Source: Eubacterium sp.
Lineage (GTDB): Bacteria; Bacillota; Clostridia; Lachnospirales; Lachnospiraceae
NCBI GenBank assembly: GCA_022776205.1
Contig: JALFIK010000169.1
Span: 1 to 13,073, forward strand
Direction of reading: 5' to 3'
DNA length: 13,073 nucleotides
Made by a program: the position numbers and the translations under genes. A model generated the notes under the pieces. It made no database searches and was not told the DNA's origin. It was given only the letters and a program-made list of their open reading frames with translations. This document shows, piece after piece, positions 6,012 to 13,073 of this stretch. Every line of letters begins with the position of its first letter. The stretch's first letter is position 1.

Positions 6012-6028
6012 AAGAAAGGATGAATACT

Positions 6029-7363
6029 GTGGATCAGTCTTATATGAAAGAAAAACCAATACTTCCCCTCCTGCTTTCCATGGCAGCCCCCATGGTGCTG
6101 TCCATGCTGGTAAATTCTCTTTATAATATTATTGACAGCATATTTGTTGCCAAAATCAGTGAGGATGCCATGACCGCCCTTTCCCTGGTCTATCCTGTAC
6201 AAAATCTCATAAATTCCATTGCCGTTGGGTTTGGAATTGGAATCAATGTACGGATTGCATTCTGCCTTGGTGCAAATGCCAGGGAAAAAGCAGACCATGC
6301 CGCTTCCCAGGGAATGTTTCTCTCCATTGTCCACGGAATGATTCTCTGTGTTCTCGGTTTTGTATTCATGCCGTTTTTCCTAAAAATATTTACAGACGAT
6401 CCAAAGCTTATCTCCCTCGGTCTTAATTATTCGAACATTGTACTTATTTTCAGTGCAGTGATCACGCTGGAAGTCGCTTTTGAAAAATATTTTCAGGCGA
6501 TGGGCATGATGGTAATCAGCATGATAAGCATGACGGGAGGCTGTATTTTAAATATTATCCTGGATCCGATTCTGATTTTCGGAGCCGGACCGGTCCCGGC
6601 ATTCGGCATCCGGGGTGCTGCCTGGGCAACAGGCATCGGACAATGCTTTACCCTTGCTCTTTACCTGTTCTTTTACATAAAGAAAAAACTGCCGGTAAAA
6701 ATTCATATTGGAAAGATTCGTCCGGATCTAATTACCTGTAAAAAACTTTACGGAGTCGGAATCCCTGCCACCTTAAATATGGCTCTGCCTTCCGTTCTGA
6801 TTTCCTGTCTCAACGGCATACTGGCTGCCATTTCCCAAAGCGGTGTTATTATTCTCGGCATATATTATAAACTACAGACCTTCCTTTATCTTCCGGCAAA
6901 CGGAATGATTCAGGGAATGCGTCCTTTGATGGGCTATAATTTCGGTGCGGGACAAAAGGAGCGGGTCATAAAAATCTACCGGGTTGCCTTGGGGATTGCC
7001 GCTTTCATCATGGCAGTAGGAACAGCTCTCTGTGTTTTTATTCCGAATGTGTTTATAGAGATGTTTACGTCAAATCCTGCTACTGTTACGGCAGGAAGCA
7101 GTGCCCTTCACATTATCTGTGCAGGTTTCCTTGTTTCCTCCGTCTCTGTGGTATCAAGCGGAGCACTCGAAGCCCTTGGAAAGGGAACCGCCTCTCTCCT
7201 TGTCTCTCTTCTCCGCTTTATTCTTCTTATTATCCCGATTGCTTTTCTATTAAGCCGTTTCTTTGGAACAAGCGGAGTCTGGCATGCTTTCTGGATCACA
7301 GAATTTATTACAGCAGCTGCCTCCTGCCTGATCTTTCAAAAAACAATTCAGAAAACGAGATAA
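6029..7363 (+). CDS. MATE-family multidrug/Na+ or H+ antiporter
   Basis: An inner-membrane exporter of about 444 residues in the MATE (MepA/NorM-like) family, which expels cationic drugs or metabolites in exchange for Na+ or H+. About twelve hydrophobic segments in two six-helix halves are visible. The first half opens with ILPLLLSMAAPMVLSMLVNSL, then NIIDSIFVAKISEDAMTALSL, and the second with LYGVGIPATLNMALPSVLISC. Length matches the family. The start is uncertain: ATG 6020 touches the AAAGGA ribosome binding site directly, while GTG 6029 lies nine bases from it, so I prefer GTG. ATG 5963 lies inside the leader hairpin. Expression probably depends on the leader RNA at 5899-6028. Substrate is not predictable. 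Confidence 0.92.
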   Translation: MDQSYMKEKPILPLLLSMAAPMVLSMLVNSLYNIIDSIFVAKISEDAMTALSLVYPVQNLINSIAVGFGIGINVRIAFCLGANAREKADHAASQGMFLSIVHGMILCVLGFVFMPFFLKIFTDDPKLISLGLNYSNIVLIFSAVITLEVAFEKYFQAMGMMVISMISMTGGCILNIILDPILIFGAGPVPAFGIRGAAWATGIGQCFTLALYLFFYIKKKLPVKIHIGKIRPDLITCKKLYGVGIPATLNMALPSVLISCLNGILAAISQSGVIILGIYYKLQTFLYLPANGMIQGMRPLMGYNFGAGQKERVIKIYRVALGIAAFIMAVGTALCVFIPNVFIEMFTSNPATVTAGSSALHIICAGFLVSSVSVVSSGALEALGKGTASLLVSLLRFILLIIPIAFLLSRFFGTSGVWHAFWITEFITAAASCLIFQKTIQKTR

Positions 7364-7420
7364 AAAAACACCGGAAGCATTCCGGGGATTAAATCCCCCG
7401 GATACTTTCCGGTGTTTTTT
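7364..7420. terminator. Bidirectional terminator between convergent MATE and GHL10 genes
   Basis: A long, strong hairpin pairs AACACCGGAA with TTCCGGTGTT at its base and TCCGGGG with CCCCGGA nearer the loop. It is flanked by an A run on the left and a T run on the right, so it has a U tail in either direction. It lies directly between the stop codons of two convergent genes (7363 and 7422). Confidence 0.92.
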
Positions 7421-7421
7421 A

Positions 7422-8651
7422 TTATTTTAATACGGTCCGTAATTTCTCTACCGCCTTCTTACTTACCGGACTTACCAGATCCTGATAATCAAAGAAAGCA
7501 AAGCCGTCACATTTTTTTGATCTTGCATAAAGAACCTGTTTTTTCAGGACATTGGAATCTTTTTTCCATTCTTTCTTTTCTGCTTTTCCGGAACCGATAT
7601 TATGTCCCGCCCGGTAAACGGCGATTCCTATGTACAACTTGACTTTTCCGCTTTTTGCCGCCTTCACCCACCGGTCTGTCACCTTGTCAAATTTGGCTGT
7701 AGGATGCTTAAATCCCCAGTAAATCTGCGGGCAGATATAATCTACATATTTTGTAGAATTCAACCACCTGTTAATATCTACATAATAGGAGTACTTACTG
7801 GTCAGATTATCAATATTGCCCGCCGGGCTGATGCCAAATGTCACATTAGGATTTATCGACTTTACCGCTGCATGAATCTGCTTTACCAGAGTATTTACCT
7901 GTCTTCTTCGGAATGTCACAATACTCTTTCCACTTTTTTTCATGGAAGAGGCTTTATACTCTTTTGCATCAAAAGCTTTGTTTACATTTCTTTTTGAAAA
8001 AGATGGATAAAAATAATCATCCATGTGGATTCCATCCACCTCATAATTTTGCACGATTTCTTTTACCCCGTTTACAATCAGCTTCCTTACTTCCGGTTTC
8101 GCTGGATTATAATAAAGACTTCCGCCATAGGACAATACATTTCTTCTGGTCTTTTTACTCTGACTCCATTTTCGGGCTGGATTTTTCTTTGCCAGCTTTT
8201 TGTAATTCACCGAACCGGTCGTCACGCGGTAGGGATTGATCCAGGCCTCAATTTTCATATTCTGTTTGTGGGCGGTGCTTACCATAATGGCAAGAGGATC
8301 AAAGCCCGGAGATCTTCCCTGTTTCCCGGAAATATATTTGGACCATGGAAAATATTTAGATTTATACATGGCATCAGAAAACGGACGTACCTGTACAATG
8401 ATCCGATTCATGCCAAGACTCTTTCCCTTTTTCACCACTTTTTTAAAATAACTTTTAAATGTAGTGGCACTTGGTGTCTTATATCTGGAAAGATAATCCT
8501 CGTAATCATAAAATGAAAACCAGAAGGCTTTATATTCCTCTCCATTGTCTGTCGCAGCCTGCAGACAGACCGGACTGCACAGACCCAAAATCAATATTCC
8601 TGTCAGAAGTAATGTCAGGATGCGCTTTCGTTGTCTCAGTATTTTTTTCAT
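7422..8651 (-). CDS. Secreted GHL10 (DUF187) family glycoside-hydrolase-like protein
   Basis: This 409-residue protein has a signal peptide (KKILRQRKR, hydrophobic core 11-31, likely cut near LQA-A, residue 32 or 33). The mature region is a single (beta/alpha)8-type domain of the GHL10 family (PF02638, E. coli YddW type). Family landmarks are KAFWFSFYDYEDYL near the start, RIIVQVRPFSDAMYKSKYFPWSKY (about 83-106), IEAWINPYRV (about 134-143), VDGIHMDDYFYP (205-216, with acidic D206, D211 and D212 near the strand end where catalytic acids sit in related hydrolases), and ICPQIYWGF (306-314). Such proteins are thought to act on cell-envelope or other glycans, but substrates are rarely proven. AGGAG six bases before ATG 8651 supports the start. 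The mature chain is strongly basic, which would suit binding to wall polymers (inference). Confidence 0.9.
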   Translation of the reverse strand: MKKILRQRKRILTLLLTGILILGLCSPVCLQAATDNGEEYKAFWFSFYDYEDYLSRYKTPSATTFKSYFKKVVKKGKSLGMNRIIVQVRPFSDAMYKSKYFPWSKYISGKQGRSPGFDPLAIMVSTAHKQNMKIEAWINPYRVTTGSVNYKKLAKKNPARKWSQSKKTRRNVLSYGGSLYYNPAKPEVRKLIVNGVKEIVQNYEVDGIHMDDYFYPSFSKRNVNKAFDAKEYKASSMKKSGKSIVTFRRRQVNTLVKQIHAAVKSINPNVTFGISPAGNIDNLTSKYSYYVDINRWLNSTKYVDYICPQIYWGFKHPTAKFDKVTDRWVKAAKSGKVKLYIGIAVYRAGHNIGSGKAEKKEWKKDSNVLKKQVLYARSKKCDGFAFFDYQDLVSPVSKKAVEKLRTVLK

Positions 8652-8682
8652 TCCTTACTCCTTTTCTCACAATTTTTCCTGC

Positions 8683-8707
8683 TAATATTAATTATCTATT
8701 AATATTA
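8683..8707. repeat. AT-only inverted repeat upstream of the GHL10 gene
   Basis: TAATATTAA and TTAATATTA form a perfect 9-bp inverted repeat with a seven-base centre, 32 bases before the GHL10 start codon. It overlaps a possible minus-strand promoter (TTGTAA, 16 bases, TATTAA). It could be an operator, but such AT-only palindromes arise easily in this base composition. Confidence 0.35.
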
Positions 8708-8775
8708 TGTAAATTATTTATTACAAATTTATTTTATCACAGGAATATGGAGAAAAAAAGTACTAAATAAAAATA

Positions 8776-9939
8776 CTACTCCGCACAATCTTCATAAATT
8801 TTTACAATCTCTTTTTCATTCAGAGGGTAATATGATCTTGTAGAAATCCCGCTTGTGCGAACTGCCTCCCGGGCCATCTCCTCAAATTTATCCGGGCCGA
8901 TTCCCACTTCCTTAAGGGTGGACGGGAGACCCATGCTTTTGAAAAACTGCTCCAGGGCTTCAATTGATTTTTCTGCGGCTTCTCTCTCATTATCTGCTTC
9001 AATTCCCCAGACATTTTTTGCAAACATGGCAAATCGTTTCACTGTTTTGTCACACAAAACACTGCGCATCCATGCCGGTGTCACAATGGCAAGTCCCTCG
9101 CCATGGGTAATATCATAATAGGCAGAAAGCTCGTGTTCAATCGGATGGCAGGACCAGGCACCGCCTTTTCCAACGGTTAAAATGTGATTAAGGCCAAGGG
9201 AACCTGCCCACATAATGTTTGCTCTTGCCTCATAATTTTCCGGATCTTTCATCGCAATGGGACCATAATGGATGACAGTCCTCATAAGACTTTCCGTGAT
9301 CCGGTCCGTAAGATAGGCATCATCTGTCGGCTGGAAATACTGTTCCATGGCATGGGATAATATATCTGCCACTCCGGCTGCGGTCTGACGCGGCGGCAGC
9401 GTATACAGATAGGTAGGGTCACAGATAGAAATTGTTGGATATAATATTTTCCCTGCAATTTCCAGTTTTTCGTTTGTCTCGTCATTGGTAATGACCGCAC
9501 CCGGATTCATTTCCGATCCTGTGGCTGCCAAAGTAAGGACAACAGCAATCGGAAGGGCCTTGGTCATTCTCTTTCGGTCAAGCATCAGATCCCAGGGATC
9601 TCCGTCATAATATGCGGCACAGGCAATGTGCTTTGATGCATCAATGGAACTTCCGCCACCGACCGCCAGAATTACGTCAATCTTTTTTTCCTTACAGATT
9701 GCCGCGCCTTTTCTTACCGATGCAATCTTTGGATTCGGCTCAATGCCCGGGAGCTCATAAATGTCAAAATCTTTCAATAGATCCATAATCTCATCATAAA
9801 GTCCTGTTCTTTTAATGCTTCCTCCCCCGTAAACCATCAGGATTCTTTTCCCGTATTTTCCAAGTTCCTCCGGAAGGCACTGAATCTGTCCCTTTCCGAA
9901 ACGTATATCTGTCGGCACACAAAAATCAAAATTATTCAT
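8776..9939 (-). CDS. Iron-containing (group III) alcohol dehydrogenase, butanol dehydrogenase/YqhD-like
   Basis: A 387-residue NAD(P)H-dependent alcohol dehydrogenase. The Rossmann part has YGGGSIKRTGLYDE (37-50) and VGGGSSIDASKHIA (93-106). The metal site is D192 and H196 (AGVADILSHAMEQ), H265 and H279 (WSCHPIEHELSAYYDITHGEG), the same spacing as YqhD D194, H198, H267 and H281. Gly at position 39, where NAD-preferring FucO-type enzymes have Asp, suggests NADPH preference. In vivo these enzymes usually reduce aldehydes or ketones to alcohols. It lies 39 bases after the DAO-family gene with no terminator or promoter between them, so it is probably the last gene of the flavoprotein operon and may reduce the carbonyl product of that dehydrogenase. 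A loose GGAAGGG precedes the ATG. Confidence 0.92.
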   Translation of the reverse strand: MNNFDFCVPTDIRFGKGQIQCLPEELGKYGKRILMVYGGGSIKRTGLYDEIMDLLKDFDIYELPGIEPNPKIASVRKGAAICKEKKIDVILAVGGGSSIDASKHIACAAYYDGDPWDLMLDRKRMTKALPIAVVLTLAATGSEMNPGAVITNDETNEKLEIAGKILYPTISICDPTYLYTLPPRQTAAGVADILSHAMEQYFQPTDDAYLTDRITESLMRTVIHYGPIAMKDPENYEARANIMWAGSLGLNHILTVGKGGAWSCHPIEHELSAYYDITHGEGLAIVTPAWMRSVLCDKTVKRFAMFAKNVWGIEADNEREAAEKSIEALEQFFKSMGLPSTLKEVGIGPDKFEEMAREAVRTSGISTRSYYPLNEKEIVKIYEDCAE

Positions 9940-9978
9940 GGTAATTTTCCCTTCCTTTTACTATTTTTCCGGTTCTTT

Positions 9979-11106
9979 TCAGATTTTTGCTTTAAAACGG
10001 TTATAATGCAGTGCGGAAATATCCACATCTGTTTTTCCTGTAAGCATCAGTTTTGAAAGCTGTTCGCCCACTGCCGGTGCAATTCCAAAGCCATGTCCGG
10101 TGAATGCACAGGCAAGAACCAGGCCGGGCACTTCTTCCACATTTCCAAGAACCGGGACACCGTCCACACTTCGATCGCTCCATCCGGCCCAGGTCCGCAC
10201 AATTTTTGCATCGGCAAGGTCCGGAAAATATTTCATGATTCCCCGACAGATACACGGTGCAGTCATACTGCTTGTCACCGGAGTACCGTTATCTTTATTG
10301 AATTGCTCATATCCGGAGGAACCTCCGAAAACAAAAGAACCATGCTTTGTCTGATGTCCGTAAAAATCCGCTTCCGCCGTTCCAAGCATCTGCGAAAACA
10401 TCGGTGGTTCTGCTTCTGTAACCAGGGCTTCAAGCAAAGAAGATTTCATCGGAATATCAATGCCTACCGTTGCCGCAATGGGACGGCTGGCCACACCGGC
10501 TGCCAGGAGTACATGATCTCCCTCATAAATATTTGACGGAGTAATTACCTGACGGAGACGCCCTTTTATCTTTTTTAGTGCCAGAACCTTTTCTCCCGTA
10601 ATAAATCTGGCTCCCTGACGTCTTGCCATTTTATAATATCCAAGCGTCGTTGTCAGTGGATTCGCATGACCGTCTGTCGGGCACCAGCTTGCCACTGTTA
10701 CCTCTTCGGAAAGATAGGGATTGATTCTTCTTACTTCATCTCCGTTGATCATGCGCACATCCAGCCCGCATGCCCTTGCTTTATTGGCAAGATTAGTGAG
10801 TATTTCTGCGTGTTTTTCATTTTTGCCAAGACGGAGATTTCCATCCTGATGATACTCACAGTCCACTTCCAGCTCCTCAGAAAGATGGGGCCAGAGGTTT
10901 TTAATTCCATACATCACAAGGGGCAGTTCTCTCGGGTCCCGGCCGGACTGGCGGACACCCCCTCCGTTTCGGCTCGAGCCTCCATTTCCGATATGATCAC
11001 TTTCCTCCAGCACAATTACGGAACTTCCTGCCTTCGTCAGATAATATGCAGTCGCACACCCGATAATTCCGGCTCCTATAATAATAACATCCGCATGATT
11101 ATTCAT
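9979..11106 (-). CDS. DAO-family FAD-dependent dehydrogenase subunit (sarcosine oxidase beta / HcnC-like)
   Basis: A 375-residue flavoprotein expected to oxidise the C-N bond of an amino acid, N-alkyl amino acid or opine. The N-terminal FAD-binding motif is VIIIGAGIIGCATAYYL (7-23, GxGxxG at 11-16) with E34 ending the second strand (VIVLEE). GGSSRNGGGVRQSG (42-55) is the flavin-loop pattern of sarcosine oxidase beta and its relatives. Near the C-terminus TWAGWSDRSVDGVPVLG and FTGHGFGIAPAVGE close the FAD site. Length is normal. ATG 11106 has AGGAGG nine bases upstream and overlaps the end of the BFD gene by eight bases, implying coupled translation. With the two genes before it, it probably forms one complex passing electrons through [2Fe-2S] and flavin to the ferredoxin module. 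The substrate is unknown. Confidence 0.88.
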   Translation of the reverse strand: MNNHADVIIIGAGIIGCATAYYLTKAGSSVIVLEESDHIGNGGSSRNGGGVRQSGRDPRELPLVMYGIKNLWPHLSEELEVDCEYHQDGNLRLGKNEKHAEILTNLANKARACGLDVRMINGDEVRRINPYLSEEVTVASWCPTDGHANPLTTTLGYYKMARRQGARFITGEKVLALKKIKGRLRQVITPSNIYEGDHVLLAAGVASRPIAATVGIDIPMKSSLLEALVTEAEPPMFSQMLGTAEADFYGHQTKHGSFVFGGSSGYEQFNKDNGTPVTSSMTAPCICRGIMKYFPDLADAKIVRTWAGWSDRSVDGVPVLGNVEEVPGLVLACAFTGHGFGIAPAVGEQLSKLMLTGKTDVDISALHYNRFKAKI

Positions 11107-11437
11107 TTGGGCCTACCTCCTTTTCTTCATTGGCAAAAATACGCATCTCAATCGGGCGCATCGGCACCCGGGAAGTAGCCGGTTCGAGCTGTGCAGGGGA
11201 AACCTGAAGCTCCTTTGCAACAATGGTTTTCACCAACTTCGCACAGGTCTGCCCCTGGCAAAGTCCCATTCCGGTTCTTAAATAACGCCGGATCTCCGTG
11301 AGGGTAAACATCCCGTCATGTACTGCCTGACGAATTTCTCCCTTTGTAATTTCCTCACATCTGCAGATAATTCTGTCGTCGTCCGGCTGGGGAACAAATT
11401 CTCCGATATCTCTTGATCTGTCATTTATTTCATTCAT
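11099..11437 (-). CDS. BFD-type [2Fe-2S] electron-transfer subunit (HcnA-like)
   Basis: A 112-residue protein with one BFD-like [2Fe-2S] domain. Ligands are C25 and C27 (IICRCEEI) and C60 and C65 (GMGLCQGQTC). The C-x4-C spacing of the second pair is typical of the sarcosine oxidase alpha / opine oxidase / HcnA group, while bacterioferritin-associated ferredoxin has C-x2-C. After the domain comes a tail (SRVPMRPIEMRIFANE) also seen after BFD domains in that group. In SoxA- and OoxA-type proteins this domain is usually fused to the NAD-type flavoprotein; here it is separate, as in HcnABC. The start at 11437 has only a weak, distant ribosome binding site (AAGG about 14 bases away), and an in-frame TGA just upstream rules out a longer form. 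Confidence 0.88.
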   Translation of the reverse strand: MNEINDRSRDIGEFVPQPDDDRIICRCEEITKGEIRQAVHDGMFTLTEIRRYLRTGMGLCQGQTCAKLVKTIVAKELQVSPAQLEPATSRVPMRPIEMRIFANEEKEVGPNE

Positions 11438-11470
11438 CGATACTCACTGCACCTTTCTTTCAAAGACATA

Positions 11471-13054
11471 TTATGCTTCCCGGAAAAATCTTGCCTTCAT
11501 GGCAAACTCTCCCGGAACTTTCATTGTAAGAAGATTTGTGTGGTCAAAAGCTTTTGCCGTCTTAACACAAACAACTTCTGCCTCACAGATAACTTCCCCG
11601 TTTCGTCCGAGTCCATATCCCTTTGCTCCTGCCTTAGGAAGTGGCAGAAACTCGTAAGGGAGAGTGATCAATGCACTGGTTTCATCCTTAAGTTCCTCTA
11701 CGAGAAAAATCGCCTGTCCGGAACAGGATGCGACACACATTCCACAACCAATACACTGCGAATCCTCCACTACCACCGGAAGAGCGGTGATATTTTCCCC
11801 AATCCGGATACAATGTTTGGGGCAGGAATCCTGGCATGGGTTACATGGGATATTCTGAGAACACTCAATTACCGGATGCATCCCGACTTTCCGGATAACG
11901 CCGGGATATTTTTCCACCTCTTCATCGGAAAGATATCCTTTTTTCAAAAGATTCATGGATACATCAATACCCTCTTCTGTTTTTTCCGGTATTTTCCCAC
12001 GGTTTTTCGGAGCAAACATTCCCTGACGCAGATTTTCAAGGGCGAGGGTATTTTTCTCCGTTTCCAGGTCCAGTTCCTCTTTCTCGATATATCCAAGATA
12101 AGCTGCAGCGGCAACCCCGGCTATTCTTCCTTCAATCATGGCAGAACTGGCTTCTTCAATTCCCGAAACATCCCCGGCAACAAATACACCGGGAAGAGAA
12201 GTCTCTCCGAATTCATTCACAAGGGGAACCTGTCCGCCCTTTTTCGGATTGTCTTCCATGGCACAACCTGCCATTTTTAAAAGCTGAGACATTGGGGAAA
12301 GTCCGACTGCCAGACAGATCGTGTCCACGTCAAAATGTTTCTCTGTTCCCGGAATAAACTGAAATTTCTCATCAACTTCCGCAATGGTGACTCCCTTTAC
12401 ATGATCTTCTCCCTCTGCTTTCACAATAGTATGGGAAAGATAAAATGGCACACCGGTCCTTGCCACTTTTGCCGCATGAACACCATATCCTCCGATTCTT
12501 GGAGCCGCGTCCACAAGGGCAACCACCTCGCATCCTGCCTGAAGAAGCTGGAAACTTACAACAAGGCCTACATTTCCGGAGCCCAGCATCAGAACCTTTT
12601 CTCCCGGTTTCACTCCGTGAAGATTCATCATCGTCTGGGCAGCCCCCGCACCAATAACACCCGGCAGAGTCCAACCGTCAAAGGTTACCATATTTTCTGC
12701 CGCACCCGTGGCGATAATCACAGCATCCGCTTTATAATGACGAATTCCTTCACCAATTTTTACAACAATTTCCTTATCCTGATAAAGGCCGATTACCGTG
12801 GCATTCAGTACAACTTTAACTCCTGCCCGGTCCGCCTCCTCAAGAAGCTCTGTTCCTATATTAAAACCACGGATTTTCGCTTTATGTTCTCTCGAACCAA
12901 AAAATTTATGAATCTGCTTAAAAAGCTGTCCGCCCGGTTTTTCATTTTCATCAAATACAACAACTTCCAGTCCTCTTTTTGCCGCCTCGATTGCAGCGGA
13001 TAATCCGGAAGGGCCCGCTCCAACCACGATCAGGTCATAACGTATCAGTTCCAT
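11471..13054 (-). CDS. FAD/NAD-type oxidoreductase fused to a two-cluster ferredoxin domain (SoxA/HcnB-like alpha subunit)
   Basis: This 527-residue protein has an FAD-binding Rossmann fold at 6-36 (LIVVGAGPSGLSAAIEA, GxGxxG at 12-17), the ATGAAE strand at 115-120, an NAD-type Rossmann motif LMLGSGNVGLV (155-165), and the FAD-closing LPGVFVAGDVSG (287-298). No CxxC redox-active disulfide is present, unlike thioredoxin reductase. FDGWTLPGVIGAGAAQ matches sarcosine oxidase alpha, opine oxidase A and HcnB. After a linker, two [4Fe-4S] motifs follow: C398, C404, C407, C411-P and C434, C437, C440, C444; C415 is an additional cysteine. A domain of about 80 residues ends the chain. I infer electron transfer from the DAO subunit to ferredoxin, a quinone or NAD(P). 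AGGAAG precedes ATG 13054. It is the first operon gene visible; others may lie upstream beyond the window. Confidence 0.9.
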   Translation of the reverse strand: MELIRYDLIVVGAGPSGLSAAIEAAKRGLEVVVFDENEKPGGQLFKQIHKFFGSREHKAKIRGFNIGTELLEEADRAGVKVVLNATVIGLYQDKEIVVKIGEGIRHYKADAVIIATGAAENMVTFDGWTLPGVIGAGAAQTMMNLHGVKPGEKVLMLGSGNVGLVVSFQLLQAGCEVVALVDAAPRIGGYGVHAAKVARTGVPFYLSHTIVKAEGEDHVKGVTIAEVDEKFQFIPGTEKHFDVDTICLAVGLSPMSQLLKMAGCAMEDNPKKGGQVPLVNEFGETSLPGVFVAGDVSGIEEASSAMIEGRIAGVAAAAYLGYIEKEELDLETEKNTLALENLRQGMFAPKNRGKIPEKTEEGIDVSMNLLKKGYLSDEEVEKYPGVIRKVGMHPVIECSQNIPCNPCQDSCPKHCIRIGENITALPVVVEDSQCIGCGMCVASCSGQAIFLVEELKDETSALITLPYEFLPLPKAGAKGYGLGRNGEVICEAEVVCVKTAKAFDHTNLLTMKVPGEFAMKARFFREA

Positions 13055-13073
13055 AAAACTTACTTCCTTTCTG

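Noticed and set aside
5963..6028. Upstream ATG start for the MATE exporter
   Set aside because: ATG 5963 lies inside the leader hairpin, has no ribosome binding site, and the added residues are translated terminator sequence.
8759..8777. Terminator after the alcohol dehydrogenase
   Set aside because: Only a 4-bp AT-rich stem (AGTA/TACT) precedes the T run, too weak to call; read-through into the GHL10 gene remains possible.
11540..13003. Two long open frames on the plus strand (246 and 222 codons)
   Set aside because: They are antisense to the ferredoxin-fused flavoprotein, whose motifs are unmistakable, and their translations show no recognisable domain.
9979..13054. Hydrogen cyanide synthase (hcnABC) call
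   Set aside because: The three-part architecture matches, but the superfamily also covers sarcosine, opine, proline and hydroxyproline dehydrogenases, and the fused [4Fe-4S] module is not the classical form. Cyanide production cannot be inferred.
1..13073. Mobile elements, CRISPR arrays, tRNA or rRNA genes
   Set aside because: No transposase or integrase motifs, direct-repeat arrays, tRNA cloverleaf or rRNA signatures were seen on either strand.

Overview
The window looks like a chromosomal segment of a low-to-moderate GC Firmicute of class Clostridia, probably Lachnospiraceae. This is inferred from the Clostridia-style iscR-nifS-nifU set, GGAGG-type ribosome binding sites, sigma-A promoters with 17-bp spacers, oxygen-sensitive Fe-S flavoenzymes, and secreted proteins without an outer-membrane context. 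I see no mobile element, CRISPR array, tRNA or rRNA. No gene-free stretch exceeds 300 bases. The longest, 5759-6028, holds two divergent promoters and a structured leader RNA.

Layout. Positions 1-1427 (minus) hold the N-terminal part of an RND-family exporter whose extracytoplasmic domain is interrupted by a very long coiled-coil insert. It is divergent from a 23S rRNA uracil methyltransferase (rlmD-like, 1595-2737, plus). Next comes the Fe-S cluster biogenesis block on the minus strand: iscR (4623-5033), nifS (3279-4466) and nifU (2858-3289). A terminator separates iscR from nifSU, yet both units start at promoters overlapped by the same palindrome (TCCTA-N9-TAGGA). This suggests that IscR controls both. 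A small secreted protein of unknown function follows (5147-5758, minus).

Divergent from it is a MATE exporter (6029-7363, plus). It is driven by a perfect-consensus promoter but preceded by a leader of about 130 nt with a strong terminator-like hairpin, so attenuation control is likely. A bidirectional terminator (7364-7420) separates it from a convergent secreted GHL10/DUF187-type glycoside-hydrolase-like protein (7422-8651, minus).

The rest (8776-13054, minus) is a compact operon that enters from beyond the window end. It encodes a pyridine-nucleotide-type flavoprotein fused to a two-cluster ferredoxin module, a separate small BFD-type [2Fe-2S] protein, a DAO-family amine/amino-acid dehydrogenase subunit, and an iron-dependent alcohol dehydrogenase. 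The first three probably form one multisubunit dehydrogenase of the sarcosine oxidase / opine oxidase / HcnABC superfamily, adapted to anaerobic electron transfer. The alcohol dehydrogenase may reduce the carbonyl product. The substrate cannot be read from the sequence.

The best candidates for something new are the RND coiled-coil insert, the MATE leader RNA, the paired IscR operators, and the ferredoxin-fused dehydrogenase operon.
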